The translations under genes were made by a program, and so were the position numbers. The notes below the pieces were generated by a model, which worked only from the letters and a program-made list of their open reading frames with translations, did no database searches and had not been told where the DNA came from. A DNA stretch of 32,274 nt from Candidatus Thalassarchaeaceae archaeon (GTDB lineage: Archaea; Thermoplasmatota; Poseidoniia; Poseidoniales; Thalassarchaeaceae). The DNA is taken from NCBI GenBank assembly GCA_029942125.1, contig JAPYUB010000009.1, positions 1 through 32,274 on the forward strand, in the 5' to 3' direction. Below, in pieces: positions 10,505 to 18,660 of the stretch. Numbering within the stretch: the stretch's first letter is position 1; each line of letters starts with the position of its first letter.

Positions 10505-13500
10505 TCAATCGAAGAAGTCTTCGATATCGTCAGCGAACTCATCACTATCGGCTAATCGTTGAGCGCGAGCGCGCTTTCGCTTGGCCTTGGTTTTCTGTTC
10601 CTTGTATTTGTTGACGAGCATTGGAATGAGAAGGAGGTTCAGCACCATCAAGGCCGTGCATACGACGGCAGCTTGCTGGAAGCGACCAGCGTTGATGTCA
10701 TCCAACAATCGACCATACCAAGGTGATGGGCCTACACCTGGAAGAGAAGGGGGTTCTGGTTCAGCGGGTGGAGGTGGAGCAAGGTGGTAATCCCAGAACA
10801 TATCTTCGACTTCGATTCCAACCGCATTGTCTTCACGGACTAGGTAGTCGCTGTTTTCAACCTGATCAAAGGGGATGAGGACATAATAGTAGAATTGTTC
10901 AACCTTAACCGATTCCCTCAAGCCACTTTCAGTTTCATTGAACCAAACCTCTTCCCCTGGTTCGCCCTGTAATCCAACTAGCAGCGGTTCCATGTAAGTT
11001 ACACTGTCCACGACGACTTGAGTGCGATACAGATTCCAAGTAACTGGGCCTTCTTCGTCAACTTCGGGCCATGTCCAACCCACATGTATCGTATGTGCCT
11101 TTGTGCCATTGTTGAATGTCACGGAAGCACGCATTTCTTCAACGACGGTTTCAGGATTTGAATTGTCAACACACACTTCGTCTACATCCATACGCTCGGT
11201 CGTTGGGTTCCAAACGGCATTTGTGACATTGCCAAACAGCCAATCGGGCAAACCTCCACGAGTGTGGGACACGACAAGGTACGACAAGCACGTCCCTTGA
11301 TCCCAGAAATTGGGATCCTGCCAAGATGTTGTGTCCCTTGTGACATCTAGAATCCCATACCCAGCCGTGGCTGTATTGAACTGTGTTTCAGAAGCAAATG
11401 GATAACTGAAACGGAAAGTGTCTTTTCGGTAAATTCTCCATCCACCAAAATATGGATTCTCAGTGTCACCTTCGTTTTCCCAGGTAATCTGAACTTGTCC
11501 ATCCTTCTGTAGAACGATGGTTAGATTATTTGGATTGACATGGACCGGGTCGAGTTGTCCAATCAGCATGAACGTTCCACCATTATCATCAGCCGTAGTC
11601 ATCAGTAGGGAACCATTGCCAACGACGACGTATGAATCCCCACCTACCAACTCTTCTGTCATTGTACTATTCCAATCGGATAAACGCAACAACTCAACGG
11701 TTGTCCGGTCGATTGAAGGCGGTAGGAAACTATCCAAATTCAGCCATGCTTCGATACTATCAACCTCGATTTCAACACCGTACGGTGAATCCATAGAGAG
11801 GTTGAACAGCACCAAGGGTTCCTTGCCCTTGTTGAACGCTGCTGGATAGAATACACCAGGGGGAGGAAGTTGAGGTTGATCAAAGATGAGTTGCATCGAG
11901 TAGGTGGAGATAGAAACTCCCCCCGTTAGGTATGGCAGCGATTGAAGTTCAACTCGGTTCAGGATTCGTATGGGTTGTGTGGTGATTTCAAGATTACCAG
12001 CTTCATCAGTAACGTAGAGCGTTAGAATCCATTCGCCCATTGGCATTGTGATGTTGGTGACTTGGCCGTAACCAAGAATCTCCAAGAAATTCATTCTCCA
12101 TGTATAATTCAAAGGCATTGGTGCCTGAGGATCAACACCCGCGACGGCGAGAATGTTCTGGCCAGTTTCATACACTTGGAAGGTGGTTGGATTCGCAATG
12201 GTTGGATTTATGGCACCAAAATCAATGATGATGGCTTGCTCAAACCAGTTGTCACTTGGCAATGAATCAATGTGACCATCGGTTGTGACAATCGAAGCGT
12301 TCAGTGTGTAAACACCGGTTGTTGAGAAATCGAAATCACAACTAATCTCTTCCCCAGGTGTTAGGGTTAGATTGCAATAAAATGGACCTGCTGCAAAATC
12401 AAGAGTCTGGAGATCATACAGATTAACTTCAACCTGTGCATCCGCAGTCACCCAACCAATATTTCCAGATACCACTCGAATGGATTGCTCACCGTATGGG
12501 AATCGAACCAAATATTCTCCGTTCTGTAGTACGTATGAGGTCGTGCCTCGTGCAGGAACCACTTCTCGAATCCACAAATCTGTCGTGTCATTGACTGTGA
12601 TATCAAAGACGGTCATATCATTGTAATCATTCGGATCGTAGTCAATTTCTAGGAATGTCCCGTTTATGTGAGCTCTGACTTCAAAATCACCCGGGAATGG
12701 AGCAACAATGTCAGGAAGGGGGATGGTGGCCGAAGCGAAGGTTCCGCTGTAACCTCCTACTTCGTGGGATGCATCAGCGACTTCAATTTCAGGGACCTTC
12801 AATAGAACTGTAAAACAGAGGGTGCCATTTTCAAGATCCGTGTTGTATTGTGCGCTCTGGAGTGTGCCATCACCTGTGAAACCCCAATTCTCCGTGTAGA
12901 CTTCGCTACCATTCCACGTGACAATGATTTCCACATTATGTTCGAAACCAAACTCCGATCCAGCGACGGCGATATTTCCTAGAAGTTTCGTTGATGTATT
13001 AGTGAGCCCGACTTGAATGTCGTAGGGAGAAAAATAGGAGGTAGAGGTCGCGTCGTAATGGGTCGCAGTGTGAATAATACCAGTTCCACCCATTCCATCT
13101 CCACCAGTGAAATTCATATCCCAATCTACACAATCCTGTGACTCAGCTACCACTGGATTGACCAGATGCATGGACCAACCGGTTGAGAAGTTCTGTGATT
13201 CAGGCCAAGAACGACTTCTGACGTCGAGATTGGCAGGGATTGGTTGGTTGCTATTGTAAACCTCAGAGGTATCTACATCATGCCCATTCACAATCAGATC
13301 GACCAGATTATCTTCGATGACAATAGTGTATCGCAAATGATCATTGCTAGGATTATTGTCTTCCACACTGAAGTGGAACATGACGGTGAAAGTTCCAGCG
13401 AACGTCGAAATATCCCCTGAATCAATGAACCACAAGAACGAGTAGAATGTGACAACTGCTGAATCACCGTCTGCGCCTGAACGATTCAGACTGGGGGCCT

Positions 13501-13834
13501 GGGTAGAGGCTTCTTTGAGAACCTGTGAGGCTGGGCAAGCGGCCAAATGGGTGTAATCGCCACCACATATCTCAAGATTGATGTTTCGAGCATTTGCATT
13601 GAGGTTGTATTGATTCTCAACCATTACTTGGGGGGTCCAATCAAGAACATCAGAATCGTCAAAATGAATGTTCGGCGTCGGTTCAATCGCCGCAACGATG
13701 GCGACATCGTCATTGCCGAAACTGGCCTGAACAGGAGTTGCGAATGCAGCGAAGGAACTCAAAATCATGAGTAAAACAAGAGCGCTAGCGTGGTGTCGGT
13801 TCCGCGCCCTATGGGCGCGCTGGACTGAACCCAT
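10505..13834 (-). CDS. large secreted surface protein with C-terminal membrane anchor
   Basis: Not recognised as a named family. A signal peptide is visible at the N-terminus: Arg/His-rich, then ALVLLMILSSFAAFA, cleavage near QAS. A long extracellular beta-rich region of about 1000 residues follows, with many N-glycosylation sequons and Ig/fibronectin-like stretches, for example around WRIYRKD. Near the C-terminus a Pro-rich linker (APPPPAEPEPP) precedes one hydrophobic helix (AAVVCTALMVLNLLLIPML), a strongly basic stretch and a very acidic end (DEFADDIEDFFD). I chose the ATG at 13834 over the upstream GTG at 13849 because a TATAAA on the minus strand (13860-13865) lies about 28 nt ahead, giving a leaderless start. 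The architecture matches the other two giant envelope proteins of this window. Function is unknown; an adhesin or S-layer-associated role is a guess. Confidence 0.8.
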   Translation of the reverse strand: MGSVQRAHRARNRHHASALVLLMILSSFAAFATPVQASFGNDDVAIVAAIEPTPNIHFDDSDVLDWTPQVMVENQYNLNANARNINLEICGGDYTHLAACPASQVLKEASTQAPSLNRSGADGDSAVVTFYSFLWFIDSGDISTFAGTFTVMFHFSVEDNNPSNDHLRYTIVIEDNLVDLIVNGHDVDTSEVYNSNQPIPANLDVRSRSWPESQNFSTGWSMHLVNPVVAESQDCVDWDMNFTGGDGMGGTGIIHTATHYDATSTSYFSPYDIQVGLTNTSTKLLGNIAVAGSEFGFEHNVEIIVTWNGSEVYTENWGFTGDGTLQSAQYNTDLENGTLCFTVLLKVPEIEVADASHEVGGYSGTFASATIPLPDIVAPFPGDFEVRAHINGTFLEIDYDPNDYNDMTVFDITVNDTTDLWIREVVPARGTTSYVLQNGEYLVRFPYGEQSIRVVSGNIGWVTADAQVEVNLYDLQTLDFAAGPFYCNLTLTPGEEISCDFDFSTTGVYTLNASIVTTDGHIDSLPSDNWFEQAIIIDFGAINPTIANPTTFQVYETGQNILAVAGVDPQAPMPLNYTWRMNFLEILGYGQVTNITMPMGEWILTLYVTDEAGNLEITTQPIRILNRVELQSLPYLTGGVSISTYSMQLIFDQPQLPPPGVFYPAAFNKGKEPLVLFNLSMDSPYGVEIEVDSIEAWLNLDSFLPPSIDRTTVELLRLSDWNSTMTEELVGGDSYVVVGNGSLLMTTADDNGGTFMLIGQLDPVHVNPNNLTIVLQKDGQVQITWENEGDTENPYFGGWRIYRKDTFRFSYPFASETQFNTATAGYGILDVTRDTTSWQDPNFWDQGTCLSYLVVSHTRGGLPDWLFGNVTNAVWNPTTERMDVDEVCVDNSNPETVVEEMRASVTFNNGTKAHTIHVGWTWPEVDEEGPVTWNLYRTQVVVDSVTYMEPLLVGLQGEPGEEVWFNETESGLRESVKVEQFYYYVLIPFDQVENSDYLVREDNAVGIEVEDMFWDYHLAPPPPAEPEPPSLPGVGPSPWYGRLLDDINAGRFQQAAVVCTALMVLNLLLIPMLVNKYKEQKTKAKRKRARAQRLADSDEFADDIEDFFD
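13803..13819. repeat. GC-rich inverted repeat inside the signal-peptide codons
   Basis: CGCGCCC and GGGCGCG are perfect 7-bp arms around TAT. They fall 15-31 nt inside the surface-protein gene, right after its start. If the mRNA is leaderless, this hairpin sits next to the initiating ribosome. It may also just reflect Arg/Ala codons. Confidence 0.4.
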
Positions 13835-13859
13835 CGGACCCACGACCACAAACGGCCCG

Positions 13860-13865
13860 TTTATA
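13860..13865 (-). promoter_or_regulatory. TATA box (TATAAA) for the 1109-residue surface protein
   Basis: The minus strand reads GGTATAAACG here, a good archaeal TATA box. Its centre is about 28 nt upstream of the ATG at 13834, so the transcript probably begins at or just before the start codon. Confidence 0.6.
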
Positions 13866-13956
13866 CCCCTCGGCGAACCGACACACGGAGAAAAGGATTG
13901 TAGCAGGCATCAATACGGGCCACAGGGTTGATGGATGCGACCTTCATGGGGGTTTG

Positions 13957-15033
13957 ATGATGCGGGGCGAGGACTCGGTCGCCAACGCACGAAAAGTGCG
14001 TGATGAGAGGGGGGTGACCGCTGTGGTTGAGTTTCTCTCAGCATTCGTCCTTTTTTTGGTCATTGTTAGCGCATTTCTTGCTTTGAGTCAATTGAAACTA
14101 GGGAGTAATGTAGCGGAGGTGGATAGACTTGATCAGATGGCTATTGACGGACTTGAAAGGCTCACTGATTCCAAGGGACACGTCGTCCTCAGAAATGCGG
14201 GTATCCGAGATATCACAAATGCGAGCGATGATTGGCATTTACACAACGCTAGTACTTTGCTAACAGCAGATTTACTACCCGCGATTGGAGATGGTGCTGG
14301 ACACCTAGACATGGACCGAATTGTAGCGTTAGGAAATGTCACCGAAGATCGTCTCATTCACGGCCTTGGAATTGACGAAGGATTGAGCCTCAATCTGACA
14401 ATCATCGTGGTCCAGAGCAGTGATGAATCGCAGATTGATGAAATCATCTTTTCCGATGGATCTTCGCGCTCAAGCGCAACCCGTGGTGCTACCGCCAGTC
14501 GAATCATGCATCTCGATGATAATGTGGTGCGGGTAACTATGGAAGTACACAATGCCGGACGCGAACCTTCAGGGCTGCGAATCACTGAATTCATGGCCGA
14601 CCCATTGAATGGACCACCTGAATGGATTGAACTAGAAAATCCGGATGGATTTGCCATGAATCTATCCGGTTGGAGTCTTGCACGACCGGGGGCCTTTGAA
14701 TTGATTCAAGATGGAGCATTGGCTGCAGGGGGGCGATTGATTTGCACCGGTAATGCTGTCACACAGTACAATCCAACCAATGCCACAATGATTGATATGG
14801 CCGCATCGGGTGTTCTAGGAACAGGAACAATCGATGCATTAGCAGCAGAGGGGGATACCATCACTCTTGGTTGGACGCGTGCGGGAACAGTACTCACATA
14901 TGACGTAATTATTGTGACTTGGGACGGGACTTGGGATATCCAAGCCAATCATTCGATGACATACAATTTGGGTGGCTCACCAAGCAGTTCAACGAATTGG
15001 ACGGGAGTAGATGGCGGCACGCCCGGTTGGTGA
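13957..15033 (+). CDS. type IV pilin-like protein with lamin-tail-like (LTD) domain
   Basis: The N-terminus looks like a class III (prepilin/prearchaellin) signal: charged residues up to DERG (G19), then an unbroken hydrophobic helix VTAVVEFLSAFVLFLVIVSAF with an acidic residue early in it. Cleavage after G19 by a FlaK-type peptidase is predicted. An ectodomain of about 160 residues follows, then an LTD-like beta-sandwich beginning with ITEFMADPLNGPPEWIEL (about residues 207-225) and continuing through the typical LSGWSL segment to near the C-terminus. LTD domains occur in exported bacterial and archaeal proteins, often with surface or DNA/cell-wall associations. The start is one of two adjacent ATGs (13957/13960) after GGGGG. 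It heads a same-strand group with three RecA-fold proteins, and a prepilin peptidase lies at the group's far end. A pilus subunit, tip adhesin or surface sensor are all possible. Confidence 0.75.
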   Translation: MMRGEDSVANARKVRDERGVTAVVEFLSAFVLFLVIVSAFLALSQLKLGSNVAEVDRLDQMAIDGLERLTDSKGHVVLRNAGIRDITNASDDWHLHNASTLLTADLLPAIGDGAGHLDMDRIVALGNVTEDRLIHGLGIDEGLSLNLTIIVVQSSDESQIDEIIFSDGSSRSSATRGATASRIMHLDDNVVRVTMEVHNAGREPSGLRITEFMADPLNGPPEWIELENPDGFAMNLSGWSLARPGAFELIQDGALAAGGRLICTGNAVTQYNPTNATMIDMAASGVLGTGTIDALAAEGDTITLGWTRAGTVLTYDVIIVTWDGTWDIQANHSMTYNLGGSPSSSTNWTGVDGGTPGW

Positions 15034-15113
15034 AGAATCATCATAATCGGGTCGTTTAGGAATTGTTCAGTCAATCGGCTTATCTACGGCCTGCGGAATC
15101 GGGCACTGTTACC

Positions 15114-15875
15114 ATGATGCCAACCCCCCAGTACGAGCGTGACAGATGTGTCACTGGGATTGCTGGGTTGGATGAAATTCTACGTGGTGGGATCCCCTAC
15201 GGTTCAACTGTTCTGGTGGCAGGAACCTGTGGCTCTGGAAAGACAACAATGTGCATGGAATTCTTGGTGAATGGTGCGGAGAATGGTGAGGCATGTGCTC
15301 ATTTTTCAGCCACAGAACCCTCAGTGAAGCTTCTGGAGAATGTTCGGCAATTCGATTTCTTTGACATGCGTTTGGTTGATCGAGGATTAATCAACGTCTT
15401 TGATATGGACGTTCTGTTCTCATGGTTAGGAATGACAAAATCAACCTTCGAACTGTCTGATATCGATGCCATGGTGAAATCGATTACGGACATTGTCAAT
15501 ACAATCGGCGTCACCCGTCTGGTGATTGATTCAGTGACCACATTGTGCTACAAGATTCCCAGTGAGCAACTCATCCGCGATTTCTTGTTCAAACTCGGAA
15601 AGGCCCTTTCGACCCTCGGCTGCACCGCACTACTGGTGTCTGAAATTACATCCTCTGGTGCGAAAGCCTACTGGTCATCATTTGGTGTAGAAGAAGCGAT
15701 TCTCGATGGCATCATCGTTCTTGGTGATGTCGAACGGATGGGACACCTGCTAAGATTCATTCAGGTAGTCAAGATGCGTGGTGCATCACACGCTCGCGCG
15801 AAGTACGCGCTTGAATTAACTCCGAAAGGCGTGATGCTCACACCGATGTTGAAGTGGGGTGCTGTGAATGATTGA
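15114..15875 (+). CDS. KaiC/RAD55-type RecA-fold ATPase (intact Walker A)
   Basis: A single-domain RecA superfamily ATPase of about 253 residues. It opens with the KaiC signature TGIAGLDEILRGGIPYGS (about residues 14-31), followed by a complete Walker A, GTCGSGKT (37-44). The Walker B strand is LVIDSVTTL (about 136-144). I chose the ATG at 15114 (or the next one, 15117) because KaiC domains start about ten residues before TGI. The upstream frame from a TTG at 15063 adds an unconserved stretch. It overlaps the next gene by 8 nt, a sign of translational coupling. Archaeal relatives act in signalling, archaellum (ArlH/FlaH) or regulatory roles. No arlI/arlJ are seen here, so I do not call it ArlH. 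It is likely the only ATP-hydrolysing member of this trio. Confidence 0.85.
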   Translation: MMPTPQYERDRCVTGIAGLDEILRGGIPYGSTVLVAGTCGSGKTTMCMEFLVNGAENGEACAHFSATEPSVKLLENVRQFDFFDMRLVDRGLINVFDMDVLFSWLGMTKSTFELSDIDAMVKSITDIVNTIGVTRLVIDSVTTLCYKIPSEQLIRDFLFKLGKALSTLGCTALLVSEITSSGAKAYWSSFGVEEAILDGIIVLGDVERMGHLLRFIQVVKMRGASHARAKYALELTPKGVMLTPMLKWGAVND

Positions 15876-16455
15876 GTTGGATGCAGGAGTGGCTCAACAA
15901 TTAGCTGAAGAGGTCACGCCTTCTTCGGCGATTCAAGTTCGCGTCGGGACAAGCAATTCGGAACTCATCATCGCCTCAATTCTGCAACCTTTGATTCAAG
16001 GTTTTGAGATGAGAGGTGTGTACATCTGTGCATCACGAAGTGCAACTGAAATCATTCAATCGTTAGAACAAATTGGGGTGGATCCAAGTGGGATACAGTT
16101 CATTGACACTGTGTCGAGTGGTTTCATCGGAGGTACCAAGGTTCCATATTCCAACGTGCGCTTCGTTGATAGCCCCATAATGCTGGAGTCTATCATGCTA
16201 CAGACCTTGTATCACTTGGGGGAATATACCGAGACTGGTAATTTTGTGATAATTGATTCTGTCAATGCGCTTTCAATTTACAACGAGAAAAGAATGCTCG
16301 CTGAGTATCTACACACATTCATCAACACATTCCGCGCACGCGAGGTGTTGACAATCATCATCAACGTTCCAGACCAGACGCCACCAGGAGTATTGGCCAA
16401 TCTGGATTTGTACTGTACCGACCTAATTGACCGAGGGCAGGTTGTCATTCATTGA
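15868..16455 (+). CDS. degenerate RecA/KaiC-fold protein lacking a P-loop
   Basis: A protein of 195 residues with the RecA-fold pattern, but the Walker A position reads VGTSNSEL, without the Gly-Lys-Ser/Thr core. A Walker B-like strand remains (NFVIIDSVNALS, about residues 126-137). The C-terminal part has the IIINVP strand typical of the family. It is therefore probably a non-hydrolysing partner, perhaps a structural or regulatory subunit of a hetero-oligomer with its neighbours. Its ATG overlaps the end of the active ATPase gene by 8 nt, and the following gene starts 10 nt downstream. The fold assignment is from pattern, not from alignment. Confidence 0.65.
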   Translation: MIELDAGVAQQLAEEVTPSSAIQVRVGTSNSELIIASILQPLIQGFEMRGVYICASRSATEIIQSLEQIGVDPSGIQFIDTVSSGFIGGTKVPYSNVRFVDSPIMLESIMLQTLYHLGEYTETGNFVIIDSVNALSIYNEKRMLAEYLHTFINTFRAREVLTIIINVPDQTPPGVLANLDLYCTDLIDRGQVVIH

Positions 16456-16465
16456 GGTGTAGAAA

Positions 16466-17287
16466 ATGGCAACATCAATTCGATTCGACGGTGATGACGA
16501 GGAGTTCTATGGCGACATGTGCAGCATCGGCTCAGCAAAATTCGATGCGATTCTGACCGGCAATGTACTCAATGAGGGGAGCATTCCTCGCGGGTTCACG
16601 ATGCTGGCCATCGGCAACCAAGGTGCAGGTATGGATCTGTTTGCCAAACAATTCGCATCCGTCGCTGAAGATCCTGAGAACACCCTGCTCATCTCCACCG
16701 CAGAAAGCCAAACTGAGATTCTCTCACTGTACCGGCGTTACAATTGGCCCACCGACATCAAGGTCAGAACCATGGGTGAGGAGTATAACCGCAATGTTCT
16801 GGAACGCGACCTACGCGCTAGCAGATTTCGACTTGAAGGGTTTTCGATGGAAGATATTCAGCGTCTCGCCCAGACACGATTCGTGGAGAATGAAATCCAC
16901 GATTATCTGACTGATTTGACCACTCAGTTGACATCGCTTCCAGCATATTTCAGAGCGGCTGTCGACAATCTCGATTTCTTCTTCACTCGAAATGAACCGG
17001 CACGTGTGATTTCGATGTTGCGCATGATTCAAGCGCATACACAATTGCATAGAGGCATTCTTCTGCTCAATGTCTCAAGTGATATGGTCGACAAAGCTGT
17101 TGAGCGTGAATTGTACGCAATGTGTGATATTGTGATGGAGTTTGAGGTCGGCATGCTTGGAACAGATTTCGAGACTCGCATGGTCATCCGCAAGTTCCGT
17201 AACGGACCTGAGAACCTCAAAGCGATTTCATTCCGAGTCACCAAGGACGAGGCTATCACTCCAGAGACAGTGGACCGTATCGCTTGA
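16466..17287 (+). CDS. KaiC/RAD55-like protein with broken Walker A
   Basis: A 273-residue RecA-fold protein whose P-loop reads GNQGAGMD (residues 50-57). The glycines are kept, but the catalytic Lys is Met and the Ser/Thr is Asp. The context LFAKQFAS after it matches the GvpD/RAD55/KaiC pattern. A charged helical segment (about 110-140) and an IRKFRNGPE stretch near the C-terminus are also family-like. The ATG has GAGGTG 6 nt upstream, starting within the previous stop. It is the last gene of the pilin-like/RecA-fold group and is convergent with the prepilin peptidase gene (5-nt gap). It probably binds but does not hydrolyse nucleotide, or binds none. Confidence 0.75.
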   Translation: MATSIRFDGDDEEFYGDMCSIGSAKFDAILTGNVLNEGSIPRGFTMLAIGNQGAGMDLFAKQFASVAEDPENTLLISTAESQTEILSLYRRYNWPTDIKVRTMGEEYNRNVLERDLRASRFRLEGFSMEDIQRLAQTRFVENEIHDYLTDLTTQLTSLPAYFRAAVDNLDFFFTRNEPARVISMLRMIQAHTQLHRGILLLNVSSDMVDKAVERELYAMCDIVMEFEVGMLGTDFETRMVIRKFRNGPENLKAISFRVTKDEAITPETVDRIA

Positions 17288-17292
17288 TTGTC

Positions 17293-18303
17293 TCAGAATA
17301 AGCCGAATATCCAAACGATTGGATCTCCTAGTAGGACTAATGGAAGGATTGCTGGGAATACGAACAGCAGGAACGGGTGCTTGGCGGTTACCCAGGCTTT
17401 CTCCAATCCTTCCGCAGCCAATTCCTCCAGCACTGCCTCAACATCTGTTTCGGCGCGACTGCCGCGAACGGGGCGCATCCGTCTAGTGATGCCCCGAGTG
17501 CCATCGGGTTTGTCGATGATTTCCTCCAGCAACCAAACATGCTTGTTGGGTATTTCTGACAATGTCATGCGTGAAGCGTGCCAAGACATGGAGAGTGGCA
17601 TCAAATCACCTGCGCTACTATTTCGAACAATCATCACAAATGGAAGAACAAGGAAGGCGAGTCCAGCCCAGATGAGAAGTGAAATGGATGGAGGCATGGA
17701 AGTCGAGAACGTCTCGCTGGAAGTATTCAGTGGAAATTCCGCACCATTCCATGAAGGCAACAAAAGTGTGGCCAGCATCATCGCTTTGGCATCTGCACCG
17801 CCGTGCAGCATCCTGAATCTCCACGCCATTTCAAAAAATACCAGGACAATCCCCATGATGACCATTTGGCCCCAGAGCAATGCCGATTCAGTGGTGGATG
17901 CGGAGGTGTCCATGTACACATTTGCATCGAAATAGTCCAGCAATGTAGGCGCGTATTCCATAGCACCCATGACCAAACCAACACCACTGGCAATATACCA
18001 GACTGTCACAAGGATGTCGACAATTGAACCTTGCATGATATCATCAAGGGATGGTCGTCCAATCAATGCAGTCGAAGCGAAGGCGACCGCGGCGGAGGCT
18101 GTCAACCAAATCATCCAACTGGCTTCAAGGATGAGCAGTTCAAGACACAACAGGAACAAAGCAGGTTTGGCCCAAGCCCACCACCACTCGTTTGAAACCC
18201 TGCGAGTTTTGTGATCCAGCCATGCAGCGCCACCAAAACACAAGATGAGAACGCCGACACGAACCCACTGGATTAGTTCCAATTCGAAGTTGCCATCAGC
18301 CAT
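17293..18303 (-). CDS. A24 preflagellin/prepilin peptidase (FlaK/PibD-like)
   Basis: Membrane aspartic peptidase that cleaves class III signal peptides of archaellins and type IV pilin-like proteins. The first catalytic Asp is in AAWLDHKTRRVSN (D30), and the second is in the GxxD motif GGADAKA (D171), with conserved Lys/Arg positions typical of archaeal members. Six or more hydrophobic segments are visible. A hydrophilic domain lies between about residues 240 and 305, before the last helices, as in FlaK. The start is the ATG at 18303. Longer upstream frames would run into the divergent UPF0147 gene, and a TATA-like CTTTAAGG lies about 31 nt ahead. Length is about 336 residues, longer than methanogen FlaK. 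The pilin-like LTD protein across the RecA-fold genes is the obvious local substrate. Confidence 0.88.
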   Translation of the reverse strand: MADGNFELELIQWVRVGVLILCFGGAAWLDHKTRRVSNEWWWAWAKPALFLLCLELLILEASWMIWLTASAAVAFASTALIGRPSLDDIMQGSIVDILVTVWYIASGVGLVMGAMEYAPTLLDYFDANVYMDTSASTTESALLWGQMVIMGIVLVFFEMAWRFRMLHGGADAKAMMLATLLLPSWNGAEFPLNTSSETFSTSMPPSISLLIWAGLAFLVLPFVMIVRNSSAGDLMPLSMSWHASRMTLSEIPNKHVWLLEEIIDKPDGTRGITRRMRPVRGSRAETDVEAVLEELAAEGLEKAWVTAKHPFLLFVFPAILPLVLLGDPIVWIFGLF

Positions 18304-18330
18304 GCGATTCAACACTTGCACTGGAAAGCG

Positions 18331-18338
18331 CCTTAAAG
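18331..18338. promoter_or_regulatory. shared TATA-like element between peptidase and UPF0147 genes
   Basis: CCTTAAAG reads as CTTTAAGG on the other strand. It is about 31 nt upstream of the peptidase ATG (minus) and about 50 nt upstream of the UPF0147 ATG (plus). It is the only AT-rich box in the short divergent region, so one element may serve both directions. Inference. Confidence 0.35.
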
Positions 18339-18351
18339 CAGCCTCGGCCCC

Positions 18352-18375
18352 CCGAAGCCGTGAGTTCACGTTCGG
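18352..18375 (+). promoter_or_regulatory. inverted repeat in the UPF0147 leader, touching its Shine-Dalgarno
   Basis: CCGAA and CGTGA (18352-18363, separated by GC) pair with TCACG and TTCGG (18366-18375). The tip is only 2 nt, so the RNA would open a pair or two. The right arm runs into GGAGGAG (18374-18380), the ribosome-binding site 4 nt before the ATG. It may be an operator or a translational control element. Confidence 0.35.
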
Positions 18376-18384
18376 AGGAGTTCC

Positions 18385-18660
18385 ATGACAAGCGATATCG
18401 AGAATCGAATGCAACAAATCGCGGGCGTTATTACACAATTAGATGATCCAAAAGTGCCCCGCAACATCCGCAAGGGCGCAAAAGATGCGGTCGAAAAGTG
18501 GTTACTCAACAAGAATAAGGAACTCGATATCAGAATTGCGATTACGCAAGCCAAATTGGAAGAACTCTACGAAGATCCAAACATTCCAATGGAATTTGGA
18601 ACATTGATTTTGCAGATTAATACTGCGCTTGAGCAGATGCTTACTGATCTGCATTCCTGA
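18385..18660 (+). CDS. UPF0147 family protein
   Basis: A 91-residue, all-helical archaeal protein of unknown function. The family hallmarks are visible: DDPKVPRNIRKGAKDAVEKW (about residues 25-44) and the later DPNIPMEFGTLILQI (about 65-79). UPF0147 is nearly confined to archaea, which supports the taxonomic reading. A strong GGAGGAG lies 4 nt before the ATG. The last 20 nt overlap the 3' end of the convergent isoaspartyl peptidase gene. It is divergent from the prepilin peptidase gene with an 81-nt gap. Confidence 0.88.
   Translation: MTSDIENRMQQIAGVITQLDDPKVPRNIRKGAKDAVEKWLLNKNKELDIRIAITQAKLEELYEDPNIPMEFGTLILQINTALEQMLTDLHS

Noticed and set aside
15114-15875. ArlH/FlaH archaellum ATPase regulator
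   Set aside because: No arlI or arlJ or archaellin operon is present in the window, and the KaiC-type opening TGIAGLDEILRGG suits a general KaiC/RAD55 protein.
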